Positions 20,447-32,700 of a DNA stretch of 64,000 nt are shown one piece after another. The stretch is taken from positions 620,001 through 684,000 of the forward strand of contig NC_089395.1 in the NCBI RefSeq assembly GCF_003171515.1. The letters are read 5' to 3'. The translations under genes and the position numbers were made by a program. The stretch comes from Pyrenophora tritici-repentis. Taxonomy: Eukaryota; Ascomycota; Dothideomycetes; Pleosporales; Pleosporaceae. Numbering within the stretch: position 1 is the stretch's first letter; every line of letters begins with the position of its first letter. The notes under the pieces are model-generated. The model was not told where the DNA came from and made no database searches. It worked only from the letters and a program-made list of their open reading frames with translations.

Positions 20447-22786
20447 CTAAGAAGCGACGGAAGAAGCCACCATGCGCTCAACAAGAATCTCGACTGCAAG
20501 TCCCAAAGAGCCCAATAGCGTCATAGATGGGTACTCGGATGCGAGTGCGTTGAGCGCCCAGGTGAGGTCGTTGCTGAGCCCGGGTAGCTCATGCGAGCGC
20601 CTAGTGTTCAGACAATCGAAAATCAAGGCAAGATGGTTGTGGATCTCGGTTGCGAAGGCTTCGAGAACAGGGAGTGGGGGAAAATCGTGCTGTGACCATG
20701 ACGTGACTGGGACTATTGATGATGATGATGTGTGGCTGGGGTTAGTGAGTGCTAAATCTGGTGACATGGTCCAGATGGCATCAGCAAACATGTCCTCGTA
20801 TTGGCTGTCAGTGAGTGGTGGCTCAGTGGCCTGAGACGCAGGTGACGGCATAGACGACTCTGGTTCATCGTCGTCTAGAAAGTTGGCTCGGCGTGTGGCT
20901 AGTGTCTTGACAACGGTAAAGTGAGTGGTGAAATCCAGTGATTCGGCTGAGGAGACGGGGCTGAGACAGTCCTCTTCCTCTTTGTCCTCCTCGATATTGT
21001 ACAGTTGCTGAGGCTGGAGTACCAGCTGAACATTGCGACGTGATCGCATCGTAGACCGCTGATGACTAGAATACATCATATACGGCCCAACTTGACGGAA
21101 ACCTCGCAGCCTCCGCTCCTGTACAGGGGCTTTGCGCGGAGGTTGAGTTAGAGTCTCCACCTGCGGCGGTGGGGGGTCAATATCATCCAGCTTATCTAAC
21201 TCATCCTGTAGAAGCGCAGTGACTTCCTCAACAAGCTTGTCAAACAACTCATCAAAATCCCGGTGAACAAGCGGTGGCATCTGATCAGCGTCAATCGGCA
21301 AGATTTGGTCGAAAGCAGTGCATCCGGCGTCCTGTTGGCTGTCAGCATCAAAGTAGGGCAACTCAGACGGCTGGTTGGTCTGCAAAAGATGCTCGAGAGC
21401 CGTGTAGCCGATGTACTGCTGGGTGTCAGTATCGAAATAAGACCACTCGGAAGACTGAACCATGGAAACATCATCTGCATCTGAGTCCGACATGTCTGAG
21501 ACATGGTCTTCGTCCTCAGTGAGCTCGTAGCCTGGAGTCTGTGAGTCAGTAGATGCAATGAACGGGGGATACTCAGCGATAGAAGTAGTCGGGTATAACA
21601 GCTGGTCCAAAGCGAAATAAGATACCATGCCACTAGTCGCAGCATCGTAGAACACGCCTGCACGAGGTAAGTCGTCGTCGTCGTCGTCGAACTCATCGTC
21701 TGCATCAACAAAATCCTCCATATCCGCATCAACAGTCGCATCCAACAGCTCAAAGATATCCTCCGCCTGAGGCCGCGCAGCAGAAAACCCAAACACATCC
21801 TCGTTATTAACAAGGAGGTAGTTCTCGCCCGGTGAGTGGGGAGCAGCGGGTTTGCCATCCAAGCATGTGCACTCACCGTCGTAACGGTCCTTGACGAAAG
21901 ATGTGGTGGCTTGGTACAAGGCGTCGATGTCGGCGTTGTCGTACTGGGGGAACGCTGAATGAATAGAAATATCCGAAAAGTTGTCCAGGCCAGGGAGGAA
22001 GGTTTGGGAGGTGACGTAGCGGAGGACAGGGTCGTCTTCCAGTGTCCATGTAGAGTTTGTCTCCTGCACCTCTGTGTCAAGCACAGCCTCAGGTACAGAA
22101 ACAGTCACCTTAGAAATCAACGACCGACCCTCCCGCTTCACTACAACCTCCTCCTCACCACCAACCCACCACTCCTCAACAGGCAAAGCCTCAGCCTCTG
22201 CCCACGCAGCAACCGGATCACGAAAATCCCGCACAGCAACCGAAGGCAAAAGCTTCAACTCGCTCGTATCCACCAACGTCACCTCCTCTATCTCCTCCTC
22301 CTCTAGCAGCGGATCCAGCACAGCGCACGGCGCAGCAACAGGGTCAAACACGCTGCGAAGCCAAAGTTCCTCATCGCTTGCGAAAGGTGTTTCGGCATCG
22401 AAGAGACACTCGACTGAAACCTCGCCGCCGAAAAAAGACGAGCGAGGAACAGGGAGAGGGGCGCAGACCTGCTGCTCCTCCACATTCACCTCCGCGTCCT
22501 CGAAGACGCCAGCCAGTGGGTACAAACAACTCCACCGCTCCTCCACTTCCGCCATATCCATCTCCTCGGCTGCAACCTCATCCTCATCTTCCATACCCGT
22601 CAACATATCCGCATACGCGGACTCGTCGGTGCAGATGCGGTATGTGTGAGCTGAGCACCACACGGGCTGTAGAGCGGGAAACGTGGAAGGCAGGGTGAGA
22701 GAGCAAATGGTGGGGGGTGTGAGTTGGCGGGTTGACGCGGGGGTGGTGCTGGAGAACATTGTGGTGAAGTAGGGGAAAGATGGCAT
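20447..22786 (-). CDS. Large acidic hypothetical protein with internal repeats
   Basis: A single-exon ORF of 779 aa, family not recognised. It is rich in Asp/Glu throughout (for example DDEFDDDDDD) and largely disordered. The middle, coded by about 21270-21660, contains three diverged repeats of about 33 residues built around a Tyr-Phe-Asp core and a helix: VFYDAATSGMVSYFALDQLL, YFDTDTQQYIGYTALEHLL and YFDADSQQDAGCTAFDQIL. The last 75 residues are hydrophobic and helical (TLLGSLGLAVEILVERM) and may be the folded part. No signal peptide or membrane helix is convincing. The ATG at 22786 is first in frame, but a second Met ten residues in could also be used. The composition suggests a nuclear or regulatory scaffold; the function is unknown. 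Confidence 0.6.
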   Translation of the reverse strand: MPSFPYFTTMFSSTTPASTRQLTPPTICSLTLPSTFPALQPVWCSAHTYRICTDESAYADMLTGMEDEDEVAAEEMDMAEVEERWSCLYPLAGVFEDAEVNVEEQQVCAPLPVPRSSFFGGEVSVECLFDAETPFASDEELWLRSVFDPVAAPCAVLDPLLEEEEIEEVTLVDTSELKLLPSVAVRDFRDPVAAWAEAEALPVEEWWVGGEEEVVVKREGRSLISKVTVSVPEAVLDTEVQETNSTWTLEDDPVLRYVTSQTFLPGLDNFSDISIHSAFPQYDNADIDALYQATTSFVKDRYDGECTCLDGKPAAPHSPGENYLLVNNEDVFGFSAARPQAEDIFELLDATVDADMEDFVDADDEFDDDDDDLPRAGVFYDAATSGMVSYFALDQLLYPTTSIAEYPPFIASTDSQTPGYELTEDEDHVSDMSDSDADDVSMVQSSEWSYFDTDTQQYIGYTALEHLLQTNQPSELPYFDADSQQDAGCTAFDQILPIDADQMPPLVHRDFDELFDKLVEEVTALLQDELDKLDDIDPPPPQVETLTQPPRKAPVQERRLRGFRQVGPYMMYSSHQRSTMRSRRNVQLVLQPQQLYNIEEDKEEEDCLSPVSSAESLDFTTHFTVVKTLATRRANFLDDDEPESSMPSPASQATEPPLTDSQYEDMFADAIWTMSPDLALTNPSHTSSSSIVPVTSWSQHDFPPLPVLEAFATEIHNHLALIFDCLNTRRSHELPGLSNDLTWALNALASEYPSMTLLGSLGLAVEILVERMVASSVAS

Positions 22787-23388
22787 GATTGGTAATCGGT
22801 AACGGGTAACGGCGCAGCGTAGCTCAGCTTGTGTGTTGAGATGGATAGATAGGGGGATTGATCACCAGGATCACGATCTAAAAATATGCGACTCGAGAAG
22901 AGATGCTGAAAAAATGCTGATGCGATGCTAATGCTGATGCAGAGAAAAACAAAAGACGAGAAATGTTACCCGGACCTCACTTTATAATCTCCGGGAGTAT
23001 AGTCGTGAGTGAGATGAAGAAGAGAAGGGAATGGTGGTGGGGTAGGAATGGTTTCTTATACCAAGTTTGGGAGGTGGACATTGTGTGGGATGAATGGGGG
23101 CGTTGTGTGGGTGGTTTGGTGGGGATGGCCTTTGTTTGGGTGATGAGTGTTGAAAAGAGAGAGGAGAGAGACATTGTATATGTGTGGGTTGTTGTTGGAG
23201 GAGGGGTACAATGGAGTGAGTTGGTGTGGGATGGACAAAGGGATGATGGGTGTACACACTGTAGTGCCAGTGATATATCTGATTTAGCGTCGGATGTGGG
23301 AGAGAGCGAATGTACTTGATTGAAACCTGTTGAGCCTCTGTATGTAACCTACAATGTAATCACATACCCACATCCTACCCCCCATCAC
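22787..23388. other. Intergenic with strong strand asymmetry
   Basis: From about 22990 to 23310 the + strand is rich in G and T and nearly lacks C. Read in the direction of the 20447-22786 gene, this is a C/A-rich, G-poor leader or promoter. ORFs here are low-complexity shadows. Confidence 0.5.
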
Positions 23389-25322
23389 TCACCATTCGGC
23401 TACCTCGCCTTTCTTCGGCAGCGTCGCTCGAACAACTTTATCGCAGTTCAGCAAGCAAAGCGGGTCAAACGCCTTCTTGAGCTGCCTCATGGCATCGACG
23501 GTCGTTTGCCCAACTTCATGGGGTAAATAATCTCTCTTGACGAGGCCAACACCGTGTTCGCCCGTAGCAGTGCCTTCTAGTTCGATGGCGCGTTTGACCA
23601 TTTCGTGGACAAGGTGTGATGCCTTTGCATGGTCGCGGTTGCGATTGTAAAGGATGATTGCTATAGGTGGTGAGCTTGATGCATATACGCTAAAAGGGAA
23701 TCGAGGGGCTTACAGTGAAAGTTTCCGTCACCAACGTGGCCGACGATGCTGGCCAAGAGCCCGCTTTGCTTGATCTTCTCTTTTGTTTCTTCAATAATTT
23801 GGGGTAACTTTGATATGGGGACGGCGACATCGGTAGTCCAGACTCCCATGTCTGGATCACCCCCAGCCTTCGCCATGACACTCCATAGGGCTTCTTTCCT
23901 GGCCTGCCAGAGGTCTTCTTTTTCTTGTTCTGATTTTGCGAATTCAAAGCTCACAGACCCAGACTTCTTAGCTAGACCCTGGACTTGACTGATTTGCTCC
24001 TTGACGGAGCTTTGGGTACCGGCGAACTTGAAAAAGAGAGTCGGTGCGTTTTTCCATGTTTTGGAGGTTTGACCGGCGTCGTTGATGCATTGCATTTGAA
24101 CATCATCTAGAATCTCAATGGCTGCGATAGGTACGCCGGCGCCAACGACTTTGAACACGCAATCTGCTGCTGCACGAACGGATGGGAAGGCGCATACGGC
24201 TACGCTAGTGTGTTGTGGCTTGACAGTAACTTTGAGCGTCGCTTCTGTGACGAGACCTAATGTACCCTCGCTACCGATGAACATTCGCGTAAGGTCGTAT
24301 CCAGCCGATGACTTTCGTGGTCTTTTTCGTGTCTTAATAACAGTTCCGTCTGCTAGCACTACCGTGAGCGAGATGACCCAGTCCTTCATTGTGCCGTACC
24401 GATACGCATTCGTGCCTGAGCATCCTGTCCCAACCATGCCACCGATCATTGCGCCTGGACCTGGGTCAGGGGGAAAGAAAAGGCCGTCCTTGGAAAGTTC
24501 CTCGTTGAGCAGTTCCCACCCCACTGCCGGCTGCACAACAACGTCCATGTCCTCCTTGTGTAGCTTCAAAATCTTGTCCATGCGACTGAAGTCGATACAA
24601 ATGCCACCTCTTGTCGCCGCAAAATGTCCCTCCAGACTTGTGCCTCCACTGTATGGTGTAACGGGAATCTTGCGCTCGTGGCAGATCTTCATAATCGCGC
24701 TGACCTCCAAAGTGCTACCCGGCTTGACAACGCAAAACGGTACATCGCCTGGTTCAGCTGGATGCGACGACCACGAAGATCCACTGTGCGATTCCAGGTC
24801 GTTCTTGTCTATTGTAATGTTCTCCTCACCAACAATGTCGCGGAAGTCTACCCATGCTGCTTCCATGTTCGCTTCGGAGATGTTGTGTTTGGGAGGGTTG
24901 AAAGTTTCGAGCGGCGCGGTCGAGCTGTTGTCTGCTTTGGGTGGTATCATTTGGCCATAGTAGTAGCCTATGCCGGCGGTGAGAAGACATGCTGGTCACT
25001 TATGAGTACGCGTCGTCGTAAATAGGTGTTGTGGGTCGATACCGACGACTGTCGCAAAGAATTGCCCTCTGGCTGTTCTCTGCTGCATAGACTGAATTTG
25101 GATCTGCTCGGCCTTCTCTTTCTGCACACGCTCGTAGATACTCTCGTTCAACTGCAGGTAAAAAGGCTTCTCTTCGTCCTTGCCCATCTTCTTATCATTG
25201 CTTGCCCAGCGTCTCTGCATTATTCTTCCCACTCCCGCACCAGGTCCGCATTGTCGCGAGAACGCCCCTCCTCCAACGATCCTTGGCGCAATTGCGCCCC
25301 GGGGTAGGTTTCGTAGAGGCAT
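23389..25322 (-). CDS. DLD1: D-lactate dehydrogenase (cytochrome), mitochondrial
   Basis: An FAD enzyme that oxidises D-lactate to pyruvate and passes electrons to cytochrome c. Three exons (25043-25322, 23714-24967, 23389-23660) join in phase to give 601 aa. The N-terminus is Arg-rich and lacks acidic residues (MPLRNLPRGAIAPRIV), like a mitochondrial targeting peptide. A short hydrophobic GYYYG segment at the first junction fits an inner-membrane anchor. The FAD-binding half carries TPYSGGTSLEGH and GGMVGTGCSGTNAYRYGTMK. The C-terminal half has GHVGDGNFH across the second intron and GTATGEHGVGLVKRDYL, matching the family's catalytic and FAD-linked motifs. Length is as usual for fungal DLD1. 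The name rests on motif order; a close paralogue such as D-2-hydroxyglutarate dehydrogenase is less likely given the N-terminal anchor. Confidence 0.9.
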
Positions 25323-26150
25323 TGCGACTATACGAGAACAATATTCATGTCGTGCTTGTCCTGGCGATATGTGCGGGGAGAGTTCCGCGGATGAGGTGAT
25401 GCTGGTACTGCATGATGCGCATGTCTTGGCGGCAGCTTAAGTCCGACCCGATGCTGTGGACCGAAGTTTGTGTAGCGCATGCGCCCATTAGCTTCACAAG
25501 TCATCCATGCCGTGTGGAGAGGAGTTCATGCATGGTTTGTTTGGAAAAAGTAAAGATGACCAAACGACAGGTTATAACGTCACAGCCTATGCACGCCATC
25601 ACGCACCAATCGTTTGCACTGTAGCATTTCAAGATGAGATGGATATAAATGGAATATGCAATTGCTGGGCTCAATGGCCGAAGCCAGAGCAATGTATCAA
25701 GTTCAAACTAACCAAAATCCAATGCCAGTCTTACGCGCAGTGCAACCAGACACACGCTGCTGGCTAACAATGTCCCAAAAAGCACTTAACGCCTGTGCAT
25801 GTCGATGGAGAGACGTGTGACGTGTTGAAGGAAATTCCCAGCTTGAACCTTGCAGCGCCGTGGAAAAATACCAGATCCGTAACGGTGCCCTCGATATATG
25901 CATTGGGAAGCGACTGACATGATAGGCCGTGATCGTGGTCCAAACGCCGTGCTAAATACAAGAAAGAACAGATAATGATGACTCGGGGTATAACAAGGGA
26001 TAAGATGCAAAAGCCAATTGCTCGGTTCCCAGTAGGAGAGGATGAGAATATGTAGGGCTCGGGGTGGAGAAGGGTGTGTGGAGAAGCAAGACTACCTGCC
26101 ACGTATGTGTGTGGCGGTGTATGCACCTAAATGACACTCGTGATGAACAC
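25323..26150. other. Intergenic, nothing supported
   Basis: Upstream region of the D-lactate dehydrogenase gene and 3' flank of the 26151 gene. Small ORFs overlap on both strands without recognisable features. Confidence 0.4.
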
Positions 26151-27395
26151 CTACTTTCCTGACATGCGTAATAGCCTCGTCTTCAGCCATGTGACGAACC
26201 TCAGCCACCTTCCCTTGGCCGCGCGGCTCTTTGTGACCTTGGGTGTGGCGCCAAAGGGATTCGACTTTTCGGGGTCGACCGTCGTCACAAGTTTGGGTAG
26301 CGAGTGCGAGTGAGCCTGGCGGTGGTCAGAGTATTGACGCCCGCCAACGGATGGTCTCGGCGCCTTCTCCTGGTAGTCCTCGGATACAGTGCGCGCGCGC
26401 GTCATTTCAGTTCGATCGATCGTCTCGGATTTGCGGCGCTGTAAGTCTTCCTTTTTCAGCTGTTTCCGGTAGTCGCGCTCCTGCTGCTTGTGTGCAACCT
26501 TTTCATACTTGCGCTCCTTGGCCCGCTGCTCCTCCTCGAACTTGAGTCTTGCAGCGCGGATGGATGCAGCTCGTGAGGCAGGGTCGACGGGTGAGTCGCG
26601 ACCGCCGCGAATGAAGCGGTATGTCTGGTCGAACGAGGTGCGCGAGCTGGGCGAAGTCGTCGTGTCAATGGATTTGAGCGTGTCTCCCCGCGCCCTCGGC
26701 GGGTTGAGGGGTGAAGTGAGTGAAACAGAGGACTGAGAGTAGCTGCCCGCGAGTCGAGTAGACGAGTTGTTGGTGTGGAGGCGTAGGGATGTACCTTGGG
26801 CCGAGGAAATGGAACCTGATCGGCGCGCGGGATCGTACGAGTTTTGTTTCAGACGAACCTCGTCATCAGACATGATATCATCGCCCTCATGGTCACTTCC
26901 AAGTACTGATGGCGGTGAGGACCGTGCTATTGGCGGCGTGTAGGGTTGCGGGGTCTGGCGGAGGGTGGGCAAAGGCGTAGGACGCTGCAGGCCCGCAGAC
27001 GAGTTTGAAAACTGCGAGGTACTGGAGGTGGAGCGGTTGTGCCTGTGACGGGGGTTGACCGGCGTGAAGGTGACATCGGAAATGGATCGTGAGTAGGCGC
27101 CATATTCAGTAATACCCAGCCCAGACAAGTCGTTCTCGGCAGCCGGGCGCGAGAGATCAAGGCCGGTAGTCTCCTTGGAGGAGAGCTTGCGCAGGTAGGG
27201 CTTAATCTTAAGCTGGTGAGAAGGTGGTTGAGGCATGGGGTGGTGTGTCTCTATCCAGGACTCCTCGAGGACCTTTGGAGTATAAGAGCGGTCAAAGGTA
27301 AAGGCGCCGTAGTCAGCGACGGGGCTGAGGGGACTCGTCGCAGTAGAAGAGGCGGAGTTGCCTCGTTTGTGCAGACGCGCATGCCTGGCCGACAT
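26151..27395 (-). CDS. Basic, disordered hypothetical protein
   Basis: A 414-aa single-exon ORF, family not recognised. Residues 1-260 are disordered and rich in Ser, Pro, Thr and Arg, with a few conserved-looking motifs (VADYGAFTFDRSYTPKVLEE, ITEYGAYSRSISDVTFTP). Residues 275-330 form a predicted charged helix (AARLKFEEEQRAKERKYEKV and onward) that may be a coiled coil. The end is basic with hydrophobic residues (RWLRFVTWLKTRLLRMSGK), suggesting an amphipathic membrane- or nucleic-acid-binding helix. Many Ser-Pro and Arg-x-x-Ser sites make phosphorylation likely. The ATG at 27395 opens directly into a basic N-terminus. Function unknown. Confidence 0.7.
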   Translation of the reverse strand: MSARHARLHKRGNSASSTATSPLSPVADYGAFTFDRSYTPKVLEESWIETHHPMPQPPSHQLKIKPYLRKLSSKETTGLDLSRPAAENDLSGLGITEYGAYSRSISDVTFTPVNPRHRHNRSTSSTSQFSNSSAGLQRPTPLPTLRQTPQPYTPPIARSSPPSVLGSDHEGDDIMSDDEVRLKQNSYDPARRSGSISSAQGTSLRLHTNNSSTRLAGSYSQSSVSLTSPLNPPRARGDTLKSIDTTTSPSSRTSFDQTYRFIRGGRDSPVDPASRAASIRAARLKFEEEQRAKERKYEKVAHKQQERDYRKQLKKEDLQRRKSETIDRTEMTRARTVSEDYQEKAPRPSVGGRQYSDHRQAHSHSLPKLVTTVDPEKSNPFGATPKVTKSRAAKGRWLRFVTWLKTRLLRMSGK

Positions 27396-29768
27396 GATTG
27401 AGGAGCGGTCGGCGCGTGTTATCGGAGCATGTCCGTGTAAATAGGATTAAGAACAGACCAGGAGGGATCAGCAAACGACGGTTGCACCGTGTCAGTGTGG
27501 CATCACCAAGCCAACGTCAAGACTGAATTGTTCCGATGGTTCCGCGGCAGGGCAAAGTGCGCAACAGTGGTGACGAAACGACTGTGTCAGGCTTGCTGGA
27601 TGCTGAACCTGAGCACCTGAGAACCGGGCGGCTGGCGTTGATCCGGGGCAATTGCAGGCTTGGGCACATGCACGCCGGATCGCGCCTTTAGAGGACGGGA
27701 TCGTGGTTTTAGCGGTTCGCCTTGGTCGGCCTCGAGACGTGCCGCGGCTGCGAGTCAGCAAGTACCTAGACGATAGATGGGCGATTGTGGTGGGTGAACA
27801 TGGCCACTCGGGGCTGTTGCTGGGTAAGAGAAGGCGAGTGTGCTTATATGCTGCACCTGCACCTGCACTGCCGGCCCATTGTTAGTCGGTGTATGGCTGG
27901 GTGGATCGCGACAAGACAACTACGGCTGGAGCGGAGGCGCCGTCTACTTGGATCGAGATAAGCTGGCCTTTGTCGACACCGACACGACTGGACGTGAGAG
28001 CCTCACCGCTTACAGAGCCACAGCTGTGACATTCTGCTTTCGCGGCCGTGCCGTCCCCTCTCGCCTCTCTTCCCCTCTCTGTTCTGCCTCTACTCGGCGC
28101 GCACACGACGCAATCGAGTGGCACGGCGGTGGCAGAACTGAGGACGCGCAGCAGGTTTGGGCCCTGCGCCATCATGAGAGGTCAAGCCAGCCCAGCCCAA
28201 CCCACCTGCATCCCGGACCCCGACGCCCCATATCGTACGTCTTCGCGATTGCGATAGTGATAGCAACGGGTGGGTAGCTTGACGACAAACCCATGGCTTC
28301 TCTTCGGCCGGCCTTTACCCATGCTCTCACTAAGCCGCCACTACTCAGGATATCCCTCTTACCCCACCAAAAGCCCGCTCTTCCACCTGCGGCTGGTTGG
28401 TCCGAGATCCCAAGCCACGGCCCAGATCTCTGGCGTCTGCTCAACAGCCCAGGCAAAAAAGCATGATCCCATGGAAGAGGGGAAACGCTGAGAGCAGGAA
28501 CAATACTACCATGACCGGTCCCGAGCCAACTTTCGGCTACTCGCGCAAAACGCCTCACGTGCCTGCCATCTGCCTGAAACGTGAAACACGCTCATGTCTA
28601 CCCCACACTCAGACGGTGGTGCTCCGTCTCTCCGCTTTCTCTACTCAACAACTTCCCTGCTAACGCGCCTCCATCAGGCTGAACCCGCGCGGTCGAGACT
28701 CTTGCATTAAACGCGCCATCGACACCGTCTATGACGCGGCTTCCAGTACCGGCATCAAACAAACATATGCACGGTTGCCCGATTGCTCGATTCTACATGG
28801 ACATCACCAGTGGTACGCGTTCAATCATGCCATGTAACTCGATATGTCGCATACAGGGAACTGGGCTTGGTATGAGAGCAAACAACGGTACTGTTGACTT
28901 GTTTTCCTTATTAACATGTTGCAATAACTTTTGCCCAGCACACTCTGGTCACGATTTCTGGTCCTATTTGCCAACGACCACTTTTCTCTTCACCGGTCCT
29001 GTAGAACATACGCCACGTCCAAAGAACTTTCTAAAGAACAAACTGTATTGCTTTGGCTTGGGTATCACGTTAGCACCCTAGCTTCATGGCGGTGAAAAGA
29101 CTGACAACGGTCGTCAAGATCCATATTCCCCGTTTCTGAGTCCCACAATGACACGTGCGTGTATCCCGGCATCAGAATCTATCGAATTGTAGACTAGACT
29201 GCTTCATCATGATAAGGTTTGAAACATATGTCATGTCAATATGGCGCGAACGTACACGGGCCTTAACATCGTTGAGGGACACTAATGCACCTATATATGG
29301 CTGCAAGTATGATCAAAAGAAACGCTCGTCCGGGTACATAGACCGTGGGAAAGCTTGGATGGGAATATATTATAAAGTAGTCGGGTCCGATCACGTCCAT
29401 GACACATTACATTGCACTCACAAGCCGACTACATGATAAAGACACGTCGCTGCACCGGAAGGCGTACGTGTCGTGACAGTTGCCAAGATGAAACATGTCA
29501 ATGTCAAGAAGTTTCGGCAAAACAATGTTTTCGGTTTTGGAGTTATTGCCAAGTGCAGGAAGTGAAAAGTGAAAAGTCAAGAGTCCAATCCGTTGCTAGG
29601 CAGGCATTGGATGACTAAGGTGACGTCGAGCACGGGTCGCACCTTTCCCGACCATCAAAAACATCGTACCCTAGCACACAACCATCAACCACGCGTGTCT
29701 CATGGAGTTATAGCCCATTCCCCATTTCAGCCGCAACCATCACTTCTTGTCCCTGAGTGATCGCGACC
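27396..29768. other. Intergenic between divergent genes
   Basis: A 2.4-kb region between the 26151-27395 gene (-) and the nucleoporin gene (+), presumably holding both promoters. A pyrimidine-rich tract lies near 28040-28090. The many ORFs here are short, overlap in both directions and are judged spurious. No tRNA-like structure was noticed. Confidence 0.4.
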
Positions 29769-32700
29769 ATGTCGTCTAACAAGCGGGGCAACATTTTCGG
29801 CCAGGGCAGGCCTGAGCGCCCGTATGATGAACGCGACGAGCCTGCTGATGTTCCTCAAAAGGCGACGGCTGCACAGTTGGCTGCACGCAAGTAAGTGACT
29901 CTACACCTCCACCGGTGCCGAGGTTACGTCTGTGCCATCGTAACGCGCATCCCCTTTCACTTCACACGCTGACTCTTTGTTCCAGAATCAAGACCGCCAA
30001 AGCTCGACGACCAGCCGGCGCCTCCCCCGTAAGTATTTCACCCACCACATCACGAGCGCTCTCAACCGCCATCACAACTGCATCCACTGTGCAGCCATGC
30101 AACCACAGCGCTACACTGTTGCTGGCCGGCGCAAGATGCGTCTCCGCGATCAGGCGTTTGCTAACGCGCACGCGCAGAACTTAGCACAGAGCGCGAACTT
30201 TGGCGCAGCACCGTCGAACAACTTCAACTTCGGCGCCTCTGCGCCCGCCCCCGCGAGCAATGGCGCGAATAGCTTCGGCGGTTTTGGAGCAGGCGGCGCT
30301 TTCGGTGGTAGCACCACCAGCAGTTTCCCGCCCGCCCAACCCGCGGCCCCAAGCAACACCTTTAGCAACTCTTCCTTCCCTGCCTTCGGCGCGAGTAACG
30401 AGAGCTCGGCTTTCCAACCGCCGTCATCCTCGGGCTTCAACTTCACTGCGGGAGGCGCCAACCCCATATCCAACCCTTTCACAAATGCAAACTCTGCCCC
30501 CGCGACCAATGGCAGCACACCAGCGCCGGCGTTTGGCGGGTCCTCCATATTCAACAGCGCCCCATCGCAAAGCAATCCATTTGGCGGGCTAAGCCAGCCC
30601 AACACTACAAGTTCGGCGTCCTCAGGTGGCATGTTCGGTACTTCCAGCACAGCACCGGGCGGAATGTTTGGTGCCTCAAGTGCAGCGCCTTCAAGTAACA
30701 GCATGTTTGGAGCTTCGAGTGCAGCACCTTCAGGTGGTGGCATGTTCGGCACTTCTAGTGCTACAACTTCAGGTGGAATGTTCGGAGCTTCCAGTGGTGC
30801 ACCTTCAGGGGGCATGTTTGGGGCTTCGAGCGCTGCTCCTTCAGGCAGCATGTTCGGTACCACTAGTGGTACTTCCAACGCCACGAGCACGCCTGCCCCA
30901 GCAACGACGCCCTTCACCTTCGGGGCTGTCAGTACGTCTGCCCAAAACACCGAGAGCACTCCAGCAACGAGTGGCTTCTTCGGTAAGCCCGCACAGTCGC
31001 TAGCGCCAGCAGCAGCGAATAGCATATTTTCCGGCTTCGGTGCAAGTACTCAACAGAGTGAAACCCCCAAGGCCCCCGCTGCACCACAGAACATGTTTAG
31101 TGGCTTTGGTTCAAACGCTCAGAAGAGCGAGAGTAGCATAGAGACTCCCAAACAAAACAAGTTATTCGGGGAGATTGGTACAGGCGCCCAAGGCACGCCA
31201 AATGGAACGAGCACACCCGCGACGGGCCTGTTCAACTTCACCGCGTCCACACCAAAGGCAGACAATGCGATCTCAACTCCATCCTCTAGCAATCCGTTTG
31301 CGTCCCTCCCGGCCCCAGCAACCCCGTCAACACCCTTTAGCGGATTTGGCGCGACGTCGAACACGCCTCAAGCACAGGAGAAGGAACCAGCCACTTCAAC
31401 GAACCTATTTGGCAGTCTCAAGACACCCAAGGCATCTGACAGCACTGAGGCACCTAAGTCGAACCCATTCGGGGGACTTGCTCAGCCATCGTCGACACCA
31501 GCAGTCAGCAGTTCGAGCTTCGGTCTTTTTGGGACAACACAAGACAAGCAGGATGCAGGTGCCGCAACAGCGAAGGCTCCAGAGGCACCAAAGTCAACCC
31601 TCTTCCAGCCCTTCAGTACACCACAACCTGCAAAGAAGGCCGAGACAGAGAAGTCGCAGGGTGGGATGTTCAGTGCTGCTCAGCCCAAGACCAGCTCAGG
31701 CATGTTCTCGCAGTCATTCCAGCCGGAGACCAACAACTCGAGCGACTTGTTCCAGAAGCCCCAGTCAAGTTTTCCATCCTTTACACCGACAAACACTTCA
31801 TCGACAGAAGCGCCAAAGGCTGCAGCGGCACCAACACCCGCGTCCAAGGATTCCTCCAATCCTTTCGCCTCTTTGTCAACGCCTTCCACGGACCGCCCCA
31901 ATCTCTTCGGTACACCAAAGGAGCCTGCTCAAGCCTCCCCAGCGCCAGCAATGCCAAATCTCACTGGCGATGCTGCAATGTCAAACGGGGAGTCGCAGGC
32001 ATCTGAATTGCCGAAAGTTCCCAAGGTGCATGTTCCCAAGGAATGGGCTGTCCCAGGCGCGGTTCGTGTGCAGACCAGCGATGCATTGCTCAAGCAGATT
32101 TCGGACTTGACTGCCCAACTTCAGGTCTTGAACGAGAAGTACCGGCAGCAATTGATCACCCTTCCTCCGACAGCAGATTGGTCAAGTGTATCACTCTGGC
32201 ACTATCAGCACGCTACGGATATCAAGAAGAAGATTGACACCGCGAAGAAGCAACGCGCGGTGGCCAGGGGTGTCACTGGCTACGAGTCCAGCCTGTCCAC
32301 CAAGCGTAAGGTTGATGATGAGAGCCCAGAGATCCGAGACCCCTCTCCATCCAAGCGAGCTCGTGAAGCACCTGCTAGTCCGACGCCGCAGAAGTCCAAC
32401 CCTACAGCAACAGCCACGGCAAATATGTTTGCAAAGGCTATTGGCAATAAACCATCTACACCCGCGGCACAGTCATCCACAAGCCTGTTTGCTCCCAAGC
32501 CTACTGCCGAGCCTGCCAGTGCGACCAGTGGAGGGAATGCGTTTGGTTTCACACCCTCAGCACCGACTACTAACGGTGACAAGACCCCAGCTACATCGTC
32601 TGGTTTCAAGCCAAGCTTTGGAGGTGACTCTTCAAGCAAGTCAGATTCTACTGGCTTCAAACCAAGCTTTGGTAGCGGGTCTACGAGCGCATCAGGCAGC

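Noticed and set aside
23069..23115. Possible G-quadruplex in the G-rich tract
   Set aside because: There are four G-runs, but the loops exceed the usual 7 nt and the case is weak without calculation.
30150..31025. 291-codon minus-strand ORF
   Set aside because: It is the shadow of the FG-repeat coding region and shows inverse-repeat composition only.
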